Below are positions 9,662-14,469 of a stretch of DNA of 14,469 bases, piece by piece. Origin of the DNA: SHVZ01 sp044223515. Lineage in GTDB: Bacteria; Pseudomonadota; Alphaproteobacteria; SHVZ01. The stretch covers positions 1-14,469 of the forward strand of contig JBGALV010000114.1 in NCBI GenBank assembly GCA_044223515.1, written 5' to 3'. The translations under genes were made by a program, and so were the position numbers. The first letter of the stretch is position 1, and the number at the start of each line of letters is the position of its first letter. The notes below the pieces were generated by a model that saw only the letters and a list, made by a program, of their open reading frames with translations, did no database searches and was not told the origin of the DNA.

Positions 9662-10252
9662 TCAGTTCGGCTTCGGCGCCGGCATCTGACCCTGCATCGA
9701 CTTCATCATTTCCTGCATCTGCGCCATCATCTGGCGCATCTGCTGATGCATGTCGCCGCAGTGCTCCATCATCCCGCCGTGCATCATGCGGCCGGGCATC
9801 ATCCGGTCCGGCTTCATGCCGGCATGCATCCTACCTCCCGGCATCATGCGACCGCCGGCCATGCCGCCGCCCGGCATGGCACCCTGGGGAGCCGGTCGGC
9901 CATGCGCCGCGTGCGGTGTCGCGACATGGGCGGCATGTCCCGCATCCCCCACGCCCAGCCTGGCGAGCGTCGCCGGATCCGCCTCGCCGGTCACCGGCAG
10001 CTGGTGCCGGGCCTGGAACGCCTTGATTGCCTCGCGGGTCTCCGGCCCCAGCACGCCATCGACCTTCAGCGGAAATCCTTCGCGGGCCAGGGCATCCTGT
10101 ACCGCCATCACCGACGGGGCCGACATCCCTGCCGCGGCCGCCGGCATCCCGCGCATCTGTGCCGAGGCGACGGACGCCGGCAGCGCCACCGCGAGCGCGG
10201 CGGCGAGCACAAGGAAGCGCGCATCGCGAGAGCCGATGGAGAATTTTCGCAT
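9662..10252 (-). CDS. Secreted peptidoglycan-binding-domain protein with Met/His-rich C-terminal tail
   Basis: 196 aa. The ATG at 10252 is chosen because AGAGGAGA lies about 8 bases upstream and a signal peptide begins there (residues 1-31, cut after ASA). The open frame extends further upstream without such signals. Residues 47-98 form a PG_binding_1 domain (VQDALAREGFPLKVDGVLGPETREAIKAFQARH). Residues 104-196 are low complexity: 21 Met, eight His and one Cys, first as GGRMMPGG-type repeats and then an amphipathic stretch (MHQQMRQMMAQMQEMMKSMQ, 168-187). Met/His clusters of this kind bind copper or silver in periplasmic proteins such as CopA, CusF-like and PcoE-like proteins. A role in periplasmic copper storage or delivery is inferred. 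A perfect FNR-type box 80 bases upstream, with a matching -10, implies induction at low oxygen. I know no named family with this exact combination. Confidence 0.88.
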   Translation of the reverse strand: MRKFSIGSRDARFLVLAAALAVALPASVASAQMRGMPAAAAGMSAPSVMAVQDALAREGFPLKVDGVLGPETREAIKAFQARHQLPVTGEADPATLARLGVGDAGHAAHVATPHAAHGRPAPQGAMPGGGMAGGRMMPGGRMHAGMKPDRMMPGRMMHGGMMEHCGDMHQQMRQMMAQMQEMMKSMQGQMPAPKPN

Positions 10253-10297
10253 GATGTATCTCCTCTGATCCTGGCAGCCGGATATGCCGTTCACTTC

Positions 10298-10339
10298 ATC
10301 ATGCGTAGCCGGGGCACGGGGAGCGTTGATGCAGATCAA
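10298..10339 (-). promoter_or_regulatory. FNR/Anr/FixK-type box with aligned -10 upstream of the Met-rich gene
   Basis: TTGAT-GCAG-ATCAA at 10326-10339 matches the FNR-family consensus TTGAT-N4-ATCAA perfectly. Its centre is 10332.5. A class II promoter on the minus strand would start near 10291, and the minus-strand hexamer at 10303-10298, exactly -12 to -7, reads CATGAT, close to TATAAT. This gives a leader of about 40 bases before the ATG at 10252. The same palindrome could serve the plus-strand gene at 10374, but its -10 (TATCGG, 10362-10367) is poorer and the predicted start falls on the ATG. Confidence 0.8.
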
Positions 10340-10373
10340 GCACCGCTCCCGGCATCCGCTGTATCGGTGAAGG

Positions 10374-10880
10374 ATGAAGGCAGGAAGGCTCCTTCCCAAC
10401 CTCGCGCGCGCGACGTCGTCGTGCTTCGTGGCGGCGGCCGCACTCGCCTTCACCTGGGTTGCCGCACCGCGATCGGCGAACGCCGTCGACCTGCACGGCG
10501 CGGCGGAGGCGATCGCGGGCGACACGCTCAAGATCGGCGGCAGGACGATCGGGCTCTACGGCATCGTCGCGCCGAAACCGCAGCAGCGCTGCTTCGACAA
10601 CGCGCTTCCCTGGTGGTGCGGCAGATATTCCCAGGAAGCCCTGGCGCGCCTGGTCAAAGGCGCCGACGTCCAATGCGCCGACAAGGGCCGCAGTCCGAGC
10701 GGGACGATGCTCGCGCTCTGCAAGGTCGGCAACTCCGACCTGGCCGAATCCCAGATCCGGAACGGGCTCGCCGTCGCAGACGGCGCCAGAGGCGTGACCT
10801 ATGCCGAGGCGGAAAGGACGGCACGCCGCAACCAGACCGGACTCTGGCACGGCAACCCCGACGGCATCTTCACGCCCTGA
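10374..10880 (+). CDS. Secreted staphylococcal-nuclease-like (thermonuclease fold) protein, catalytic residues lost
   Basis: 168 aa with a signal peptide (1-37, cut after SANA) and an SNase-like domain (about 40-160). A TGA lies two codons before the ATG at 10374, so the start cannot be further upstream. Fold markers are present: AIAGDTLKIGGRTIGLYGIVAP (47-67), SQEALARLVKG and ARRNQTGLWHG. Four Cys (73, 82, 101, 116) match those common in bacterial SNase-like proteins. Compared with staphylococcal nuclease the active site is gone: R35 is G60, D40 is V65, E43 is K68, and R87 is T111. Only the Asp of GDT remains. It is probably a non-catalytic binding protein. The spacer shared with the Met-rich protein carries a perfect FNR-type box, so the two may be co-controlled. 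Confidence 0.85.
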   Translation: MKAGRLLPNLARATSSCFVAAAALAFTWVAAPRSANAVDLHGAAEAIAGDTLKIGGRTIGLYGIVAPKPQQRCFDNALPWWCGRYSQEALARLVKGADVQCADKGRSPSGTMLALCKVGNSDLAESQIRNGLAVADGARGVTYAEAERTARRNQTGLWHGNPDGIFTP

Positions 10881-10891
10881 TGCGGGCGCGC

Positions 10892-11035
10892 TCAGGCAAA
10901 GGTATCGACGATCTGTCCGCGACCGCCCTGCGGCGGAGCCGCACTTGCCGCAGAAAGGCGCTCGGCCAGCCTGGAGGCCTCGATCTTCGATCCCTGCTGG
11001 ACCCGCTGCATCGTCTGCGCGGGCTCGATCGCCAC
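10892..11035 (-). CDS. Possible small protein, 47 aa (hypothetical)
   Basis: The interval between the SNase-like stop (10880) and the MFS stop (11212) is about 330 bases without a recognised gene. On the minus strand one frame reads VAIEPAQTMQRVQQ from a GTG at 11035, continues through KIEASRLAERL, and ends GGRGQIVDTFA before TGA at 10892. An ATG-started version would begin at 11011 (39 aa). About four-fifths of its codons end in G or C, and the helix-then-Pro/Gly-then-short-tail layout looks protein-like. It resembles short alphaproteobacterial hypothetical or flagellar-associated peptides only vaguely. No convincing ribosome-binding site is seen. This is a candidate only. Confidence 0.3.
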   Translation of the reverse strand: MAIEPAQTMQRVQQGSKIEASRLAERLSAASAAPPQGGRGQIVDTFA

Positions 11036-11171
11036 GGTACCCGTGATCGCCGGGCCTGACGCCCCGACCGGAGACGGCGCTGTTCTTCTCCCTTCTCGAC
11101 GGACAGGCGCGACATGGCCGCGACCCCGCCCGAACGCGGAAGAGGGTAAAAACGCCTATCCGGCCCCGTCC

Positions 11172-11200
11172 CTCCACCAAACGGAGGTGGTGGAGATTTT
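11172..11200 (+). terminator. Hairpin followed by a short T-run
   Basis: CTCCACCA (11172-11179) and TGGTGGAG (11188-11195) are perfect reverse complements with an 8-base loop, followed by ATTTT on the plus strand. This resembles a weak intrinsic terminator for plus-strand transcription coming from the SNase-like gene about 290 bases away. It also lies just past the MFS stop on the other strand. A second, weaker repeat, TTCAGGA (11199-11205) with TCCTGAA (11220-11226), overlaps the MFS 3' end. Confidence 0.4.
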
Positions 11201-11211
11201 CAGGATGATGC

Positions 11212-12381
11212 TCAGGTTGTCCTGAAGGCGCTCCGCAGCGCCAGCACCAAGGGAACCGTTATCAGGGCAGTCACGGCGACGACCGCCATCGTCGGCACGA
11301 GGCCGATGACGTCGCCGAGCAGCCCGAACAGGAAAGGTCCGCCGGCACCGGCGATCGAGCCGCCGGTGTAGAAGACCGCGAAGGCATGCGCGCGCTCGCG
11401 CTTCCACGAACTCGGCACTGCGCCGTAGAGCACCGACGAGGTGCCGTTCAGCATCAGGCCGACCAGCGGCAGCAGGAACAGCGCGGCGGTGAGCGACAGC
11501 GGCAGCAGCGCGAAGATCAGCGCCGTCGTCGCCCCTTCGGTGAGCACGACCGACATCACCACGCCGAGCCGCGTACCCAGCCACCCCATCGCCAGCTTTC
11601 CGGCGGCACCGCCCGCGAACATCAGCGAAAGGGCGAAACCGATGGTCGGAAGGTCGGCGCCCTTCTCCTGCAGCAGGAAAGGCAGGAAGACCAGGAAGCC
11701 GGTGCGGACCAGGCTGTCGGCGACATGGATGGAGAAGAGCAGCCAGTAGGCCCAGGGCCGGTCGACGCTCTCATGCGCGCCGCCGCTGCGCTTGGAGACG
11801 AACTCGCTCGGCGCCGGCTGCTTCAGCACCACCAGCACCGCCGCGGCCGAGACGACGGCCAGGGCCGCGGTCGCGAACAGCGCCTCGTGCCAGCCGAAGG
11901 TCGCGGCGATCAGAGCGAAGGCCGCCGGCAGCGCGACCTTGCCGACGTCGCCGGTGAAATTGTAGGTGCCAAGCGCGGCACGCGAGCGCTGGCCCGGATG
12001 CGCCGACGACACCAGCGACGAGGCGATCGGGTGTTGCGTGCTGCCGCCGGCGCCCGCCAGGAACAGGCCGACCACGACGCCGGCCAACGATCCGGTGATG
12101 CCGGCAAGCCCATAGCCGACCGCCACCAGCAGCGTGCCGGCCGCGAGCACCGCCACGTTGCCGAGACGCCCCGCGAGCCAGCCGGACGGGATCTGTCCTG
12201 CCGCCATCGCGCTCGAATAGACCGCCTTCAACGCGCCGATCGCGGCGTAGCTCAATCCGAACTGCGCCTGCAGCAGCGGATAGAGCACGTTCAGAAGGTC
12301 GGTGAAGCCGTCATGCAGGGCGTGCATGCCGCCGCAAACGGCGAGCGTTTTCCTCGGCGACGGGTGGGCGGCGGCGGTCAT
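11212..12381 (-). CDS. MFS transporter, fosmidomycin-resistance (FSR) type
   Basis: Inner-membrane major-facilitator protein, 389 aa, about 12 predicted membrane helices with the usual central loop (KQPAPSEFVSKRSGGAHESVDRP, about residues 187-209). It starts at the ATG on 12381. The N-terminal segment HALHDGFTDLLNVLYPLLQ, the early GSTQHPIASSLVSSAHPGQRSRAALGTYNFTGDVGK region and a repeat-like second half resemble the Fsr subgroup of drug exporters. It probably exports a small molecule with proton exchange; the substrate is unknown. It is alone in its transcription direction here: NnrS is 173 bases upstream on the same strand and a regulator remnant lies between them on the opposite strand. 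No strong Shine-Dalgarno is seen, and an inverted repeat (12389-12417) lies just before the start. Confidence 0.88.
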   Translation of the reverse strand: MTAAAHPSPRKTLAVCGGMHALHDGFTDLLNVLYPLLQAQFGLSYAAIGALKAVYSSAMAAGQIPSGWLAGRLGNVAVLAAGTLLVAVGYGLAGITGSLAGVVVGLFLAGAGGSTQHPIASSLVSSAHPGQRSRAALGTYNFTGDVGKVALPAAFALIAATFGWHEALFATAALAVVSAAAVLVVLKQPAPSEFVSKRSGGAHESVDRPWAYWLLFSIHVADSLVRTGFLVFLPFLLQEKGADLPTIGFALSLMFAGGAAGKLAMGWLGTRLGVVMSVVLTEGATTALIFALLPLSLTAALFLLPLVGLMLNGTSSVLYGAVPSSWKRERAHAFAVFYTGGSIAGAGGPFLFGLLGDVIGLVPTMAVVAVTALITVPLVLALRSAFRTT

Positions 12382-12388
12382 GAGGCTG

Positions 12389-12417
12389 CGTCATCAAACT
12401 GTCACGATTCGATGACG
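12389..12417. repeat. 7-bp inverted repeat before the MFS start
   Basis: CGTCATC (12389-12395) and GATGACG (12411-12417) are perfect reverse complements separated by 15 bases. The near arm is only 7 bases upstream of the MFS ATG, so it could be a repressor operator with two turns between half-sites, or chance. It overlaps the start of the regulator remnant. Confidence 0.3.
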
Positions 12418-12558
12418 TCGACAAGGCGGCCGCCCAGCGACGCCGAGATCGTGAGCTTCTGCCGCAAGCGCAAGGTCGGCGCTGCGGCAGAGATGCTCAA
12501 GTCCCACGTCCTGGCGGTGAAGGCCTCGCTTCTCGACTTCGTCGCGCGGCGAGGCTAG
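12391..12558 (+). pseudogene. Probable C-terminal remnant of a GntR-family (FCD domain) regulator
   Basis: A short plus-strand frame, 48 aa if read from the ATG at 12412, contains DAEIVSFCRKRKVGAAAEML, then KSHVLAVKASLLDFVARRG, and ends in TAG at 12558. This matches the last two helices of FCD-type GntR regulators, where a residue pattern like I-x-x-x-x-x-R-x-x-x-x-A-A-x-x-L-x-x-H is followed by the terminal helix. No DNA-binding domain or rest of the FCD domain lies upstream; the MFS gene on the other strand begins there. It could instead be an independent 48-aa protein. Its end overlaps the NnrS stop by 4 bases on the opposite strand. Confidence 0.45.
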
Positions 12559-13730
12559 CCCGCGGTCCGCGGCGGACGGCAGAGGACCGGCGCGAAGGCG
12601 ATGGCGAAGCCGAGGAACGCCGCCACCCACGCGATGCCCGAGGCCGGCAGCAGCAGCGGCGACAGCTCGGGCAAGGCCGCAGCGAGGATGCGCGCAACGC
12701 CGGCAAAGACGATGGCCGCATAGATGGCGGACGTCGCGGCGCCGGAGCTCAAGGGGCGGCCGGTATGCCCAAGACTTGCCCGCGTCATCACCGCCAGCGT
12801 CATCGTCGCGATCGCCGATGCCCAGGCGTGCATCCCGGTCGCCGCCGGAAGCAGGCCGAGCGAGGCGGCACCGGCGAGCAGGAAGCCAACCGGAACGAAG
12901 GCGTAGCCGGCGTGCAGGATGACGACCAGCGGCTCGGCGAACGTCCGTTCGCCGCCCCAGCGTGCGAGCCTCGCCAGATGGCCTGCGCCGACGGCGACCA
13001 GCAGGACGCCGGTCACTGCGCTGAACGGCATCGCGATCCAGAGGACGAACGCGAGGACGCTCCCGGCGACGACCGCCATGTCGAAGCGGCCGAAGGGGGC
13101 CGGCATCCGCGCGTCGGGTCGGTTGCGCATGAGCCAGTTGCGGGTGAAGGACGGGATGATCCGGCCGCCGATCAGCGAGATCAGCAGCACGATCGCGGCG
13201 ATGCCGAGGCGTATCGAGAGATCGGCCGCGCCGTGGAGGTGCACCTCGACGTGGAAGAGCGCGTTGCCGGCGCCGAGCAGGCCGACCAGCGCCACGACCC
13301 GCAGGTTTCGCCAGTTGTTGCCGGCGACGACCTCGCGCGCGGCGACCGCCAGGACGAGGACCAGGAACAGGAGATCGATCAGCATCGTCGGCACCCAGCC
13401 GAGGGATGCGGAAAACACGATGGCGAGGCGGCCGGCGAGCCAGGCCGAGACCAGGACCAGGAGCGGCGCGCCGCGGACCGGAAGCCGCCCGGTCCAGTTC
13501 GGGATCGCCGTCAGCAGGAAGCCGGTCACGACCCCCGGCACGTAGCCGAAGATCATCTCGTGGACGTGCCAGTCCCGCGCCTGGAACAGGCCCCCGACCG
13601 AGATCTCGCCCCAATAGGCGCAGAGCCAGATCGGGATGCTGAGGCCGGCGAAGATCGATGGAAGGAGGAAGAAGGGCCGGAACCCGTAAGACAGGAGGAC
13701 CGGCCACCTTCCCTTTTCGGCCGTGATCAC
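12555..13730 (-). CDS. nnrS: NnrS family membrane protein
   Basis: Polytopic inner-membrane haem- and copper-containing protein linked to denitrification and nitric-oxide stress; 391 aa with about 12 membrane helices, the normal size. Family segments are SYGFRPFFLL (14-23), DWHVHEMIFGY (53-63), LTAIPNWTGR (73-82), GNALFHVEVH (155-164) and GGRIIPSFTRNWL (188-200). The conserved His residues in these are likely metal or haem ligands. It starts with GTG at 13730; AGGG, about 7 bases upstream, overlaps the stop of the pseudoazurin gene, whose end is only 9 bases away. The two therefore form a coupled unit and probably share the FNR-type promoter before pseudoazurin. In other bacteria nnrS is controlled by NnrR-type Crp/Fnr regulators, and one lies next door. 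Confidence 0.95.
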   Translation of the reverse strand: MITAEKGRWPVLLSYGFRPFFLLPSIFAGLSIPIWLCAYWGEISVGGLFQARDWHVHEMIFGYVPGVVTGFLLTAIPNWTGRLPVRGAPLLVLVSAWLAGRLAIVFSASLGWVPTMLIDLLFLVLVLAVAAREVVAGNNWRNLRVVALVGLLGAGNALFHVEVHLHGAADLSIRLGIAAIVLLISLIGGRIIPSFTRNWLMRNRPDARMPAPFGRFDMAVVAGSVLAFVLWIAMPFSAVTGVLLVAVGAGHLARLARWGGERTFAEPLVVILHAGYAFVPVGFLLAGAASLGLLPAATGMHAWASAIATMTLAVMTRASLGHTGRPLSSGAATSAIYAAIVFAGVARILAAALPELSPLLLPASGIAWVAAFLGFAIAFAPVLCRPPRTAG

Positions 13731-13739
13731 GGCGCTGCC

Positions 13740-14192
13740 CTACTTCGCCGCCAAGGTCGGCGCGGCCTTGGCGAACAGGCCGGCGAAGACCTGCTTCGCC
13801 TTGCCGGGATGCGTCACCTTCGCCGCGTCGACCTCGTTGCCGGGCTTGCCGACGACGATCAGCGCCACCATGCCCATCGCGTAGTGCGGCTTGCACTTCA
13901 CGCCGTAGACGCCGGGCTTGTCGAAGGTGATCTCCACTTCCTCGTTGATCTTGCCGACGAAGGTCTTGGCGCCGTCGGGAAGCATCCCTTCCACGCTCTC
14001 GACGTTGTGCCCCTTGTCGGCGGCGATAAACTTGACCTTGTCGCCGGGTGCGACGGTCACGAGGGCCGGCTCGAACACCATGGCGCCGTCGGCGCCCTTG
14101 TTCAGCATCTTGACCTCGACCTCGGCCGCGTTGGCGACGCCGGTCAGGGCCAGGCCCGCGACCAGGGCACCGATTGTCAGTAGCTTGCGCAT
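13740..14192 (-). CDS. Pseudoazurin (periplasmic type I blue copper protein)
   Basis: 150 aa including a signal peptide (1-22/23, ending GVANA). It carries electrons in the periplasm, typically from the bc1 complex to copper nitrite reductase or nitrous-oxide reductase. The four copper ligands are H62, C100, H103 and M108 (GHNVESVEG and KCKPHYAMGM). Their spacing is identical to that of Alcaligenes faecalis pseudoazurin (H40, C78, H81, M86 in the mature protein). Three in-frame ATGs occur at 14204, 14198 and 14192. The last is preferred because GGAG lies 6 bases before it and a standard signal peptide begins there. nnrS follows after 9 bases. No nitrite reductase gene is in the window, so its partner must be elsewhere. 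Confidence 0.95.
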   Translation of the reverse strand: MRKLLTIGALVAGLALTGVANAAEVEVKMLNKGADGAMVFEPALVTVAPGDKVKFIAADKGHNVESVEGMLPDGAKTFVGKINEEVEITFDKPGVYGVKCKPHYAMGMVALIVVGKPGNEVDAAKVTHPGKAKQVFAGLFAKAAPTLAAK

Positions 14193-14219
14193 GTCCATCT
14201 CCATAAGGTGTGCGCCCAA

Positions 14220-14261
14220 TAGATAAGCCGTCTCTCGAACGGTCTCTTTGACGCAACGCAA
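14220..14261 (-). promoter_or_regulatory. FNR/DNR-like box and -10 upstream of pseudoazurin
   Basis: TTGAC-GCAA-CGCAA (14248-14261) keeps the TTG-N8-CAA core, with one perfect half and one degenerate half of an FNR/DNR/NnrR site. With its centre at 14254.5, a class II promoter on the minus strand would start near 14213. The hexamer at -12 to -7 reads TATCTA (14225-14220), giving a leader of about 20 bases before the ATG at 14192. The same spacer also serves the divergent Crp/Fnr regulator at 14298, whose aligned hexamer is TAAAAG (14284-14289). Confidence 0.6.
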
Positions 14262-14297
14262 ACCCGGCGCCGATCCCCGGCTCTAAAAGAGCGCCCC

Positions 14298-14469
14298 ATG
14301 ACGTCGATCGATCGCTCCACCATTTCCGCGCTTCCGCTCTTCGCCGGCCTCGGCCCGGCGGAGCTCGACGACGTCCTGCGCGACGCGCGCTCGCTTCGGG
14401 TGGAGAAGAACGGCGCGGTCTTCGAGCAAGGCGCGGAGGCGGCGTCGTTCTTCCTGCTCCTCCACGGCC
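14298..14469 (+). CDS. Crp/Fnr-family transcriptional regulator (partial, C-terminus beyond window)
   Basis: 57 N-terminal residues are visible from the ATG at 14298. ISALPLFAGLGPAELDDVL (9-27) and the following VEKNGAVFEQGAEAASFFLLLHG are the start of a cyclic-nucleotide-binding-type beta barrel, as in Crp, Fnr, DNR and NnrR. No N-terminal Cys cluster is seen, which argues against a true iron-sulfur FNR and favours a DNR/NnrR or FixK-like sensor. The DNA-binding domain is outside the window. It diverges from pseudoazurin and nnrS, and the FNR-type box between them makes it a likely controller of that unit. Only a weak ribosome-binding site (AGAG) precedes the ATG. Confidence 0.88.
   Translation, partial: MTSIDRSTISALPLFAGLGPAELDDVLRDARSLRVEKNGAVFEQGAEAASFFLLLHG

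Noticed and set aside
9746..11059. Long plus-strand frame over the Met-rich gene and the SNase-like gene
   Set aside because: Its His/Arg-rich translation mirrors the Met codons of the minus-strand gene, and it crosses the FNR-box spacer.
12394..14256. 620-codon minus-strand frame across NnrS and pseudoazurin
   Set aside because: It is out of frame with two well-supported proteins and made mostly of Arg, Gly and Asp.

Overview
The window is GC-rich, densely packed bacterial chromosome. Gene content and protein sequences fit an alphaproteobacterium of the Rhizobiales/Rhodospirillales type; the exact lineage cannot be fixed from sequence alone. I see no tRNA, rRNA, CRISPR array, insertion sequence or phage gene. 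Both ends cut through genes.

Left part (1-7977, all on the minus strand, so read from high to low coordinates). The tightly spaced genes from 7977 down to 3238 encode an ABC-transporter substrate-binding protein (family 5), a GTP-cyclohydrolase-II-like URC1 protein, a DUF1688/URC4 protein and uracil phosphoribosyltransferase (Upp). URC1, URC4 and Upp are the core of the URC route of uracil catabolism first described in yeasts, in which uracil is converted to UMP before the ring is opened. A second substrate-binding protein, clearly paralogous to the first, follows at 3081, then two DppB/DppC-type permeases. The second permease runs off the left edge, and the ATPase genes are presumably beyond it. 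The layout suggests a pyrimidine-linked uptake and breakdown locus. That the transporter carries a pyrimidine compound is inference.

Middle part (8074-11211). A cytoplasmic sulfatase/phosphonate-monoester-hydrolase-type enzyme diverges from the URC operon. It converges on a secreted peptidoglycan-binding-domain protein with an extraordinary Met/His-rich C-terminal tail. That gene and a divergent secreted nuclease-like protein share a spacer with a perfect FNR-type box (TTGAT-N4-ATCAA). The nuclease-like protein has lost all four canonical staphylococcal-nuclease catalytic residues. A roughly 330-base gap follows, with a possible small minus-strand gene and a hairpin.

Right part (11212-14469). 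An MFS exporter of the fosmidomycin-resistance type lies beside a probable remnant of a GntR/FCD regulator on the opposite strand. NnrS and pseudoazurin form a two-gene minus-strand unit. A divergent Crp/Fnr-family regulator starts at 14298 and runs off the right edge. A degenerate FNR/DNR-type box lies in the spacer between pseudoazurin and the regulator, at the right distance to drive pseudoazurin. Together these suggest a denitrification or low-oxygen copper/nitrogen-oxide module, which may also control the Met-rich protein.
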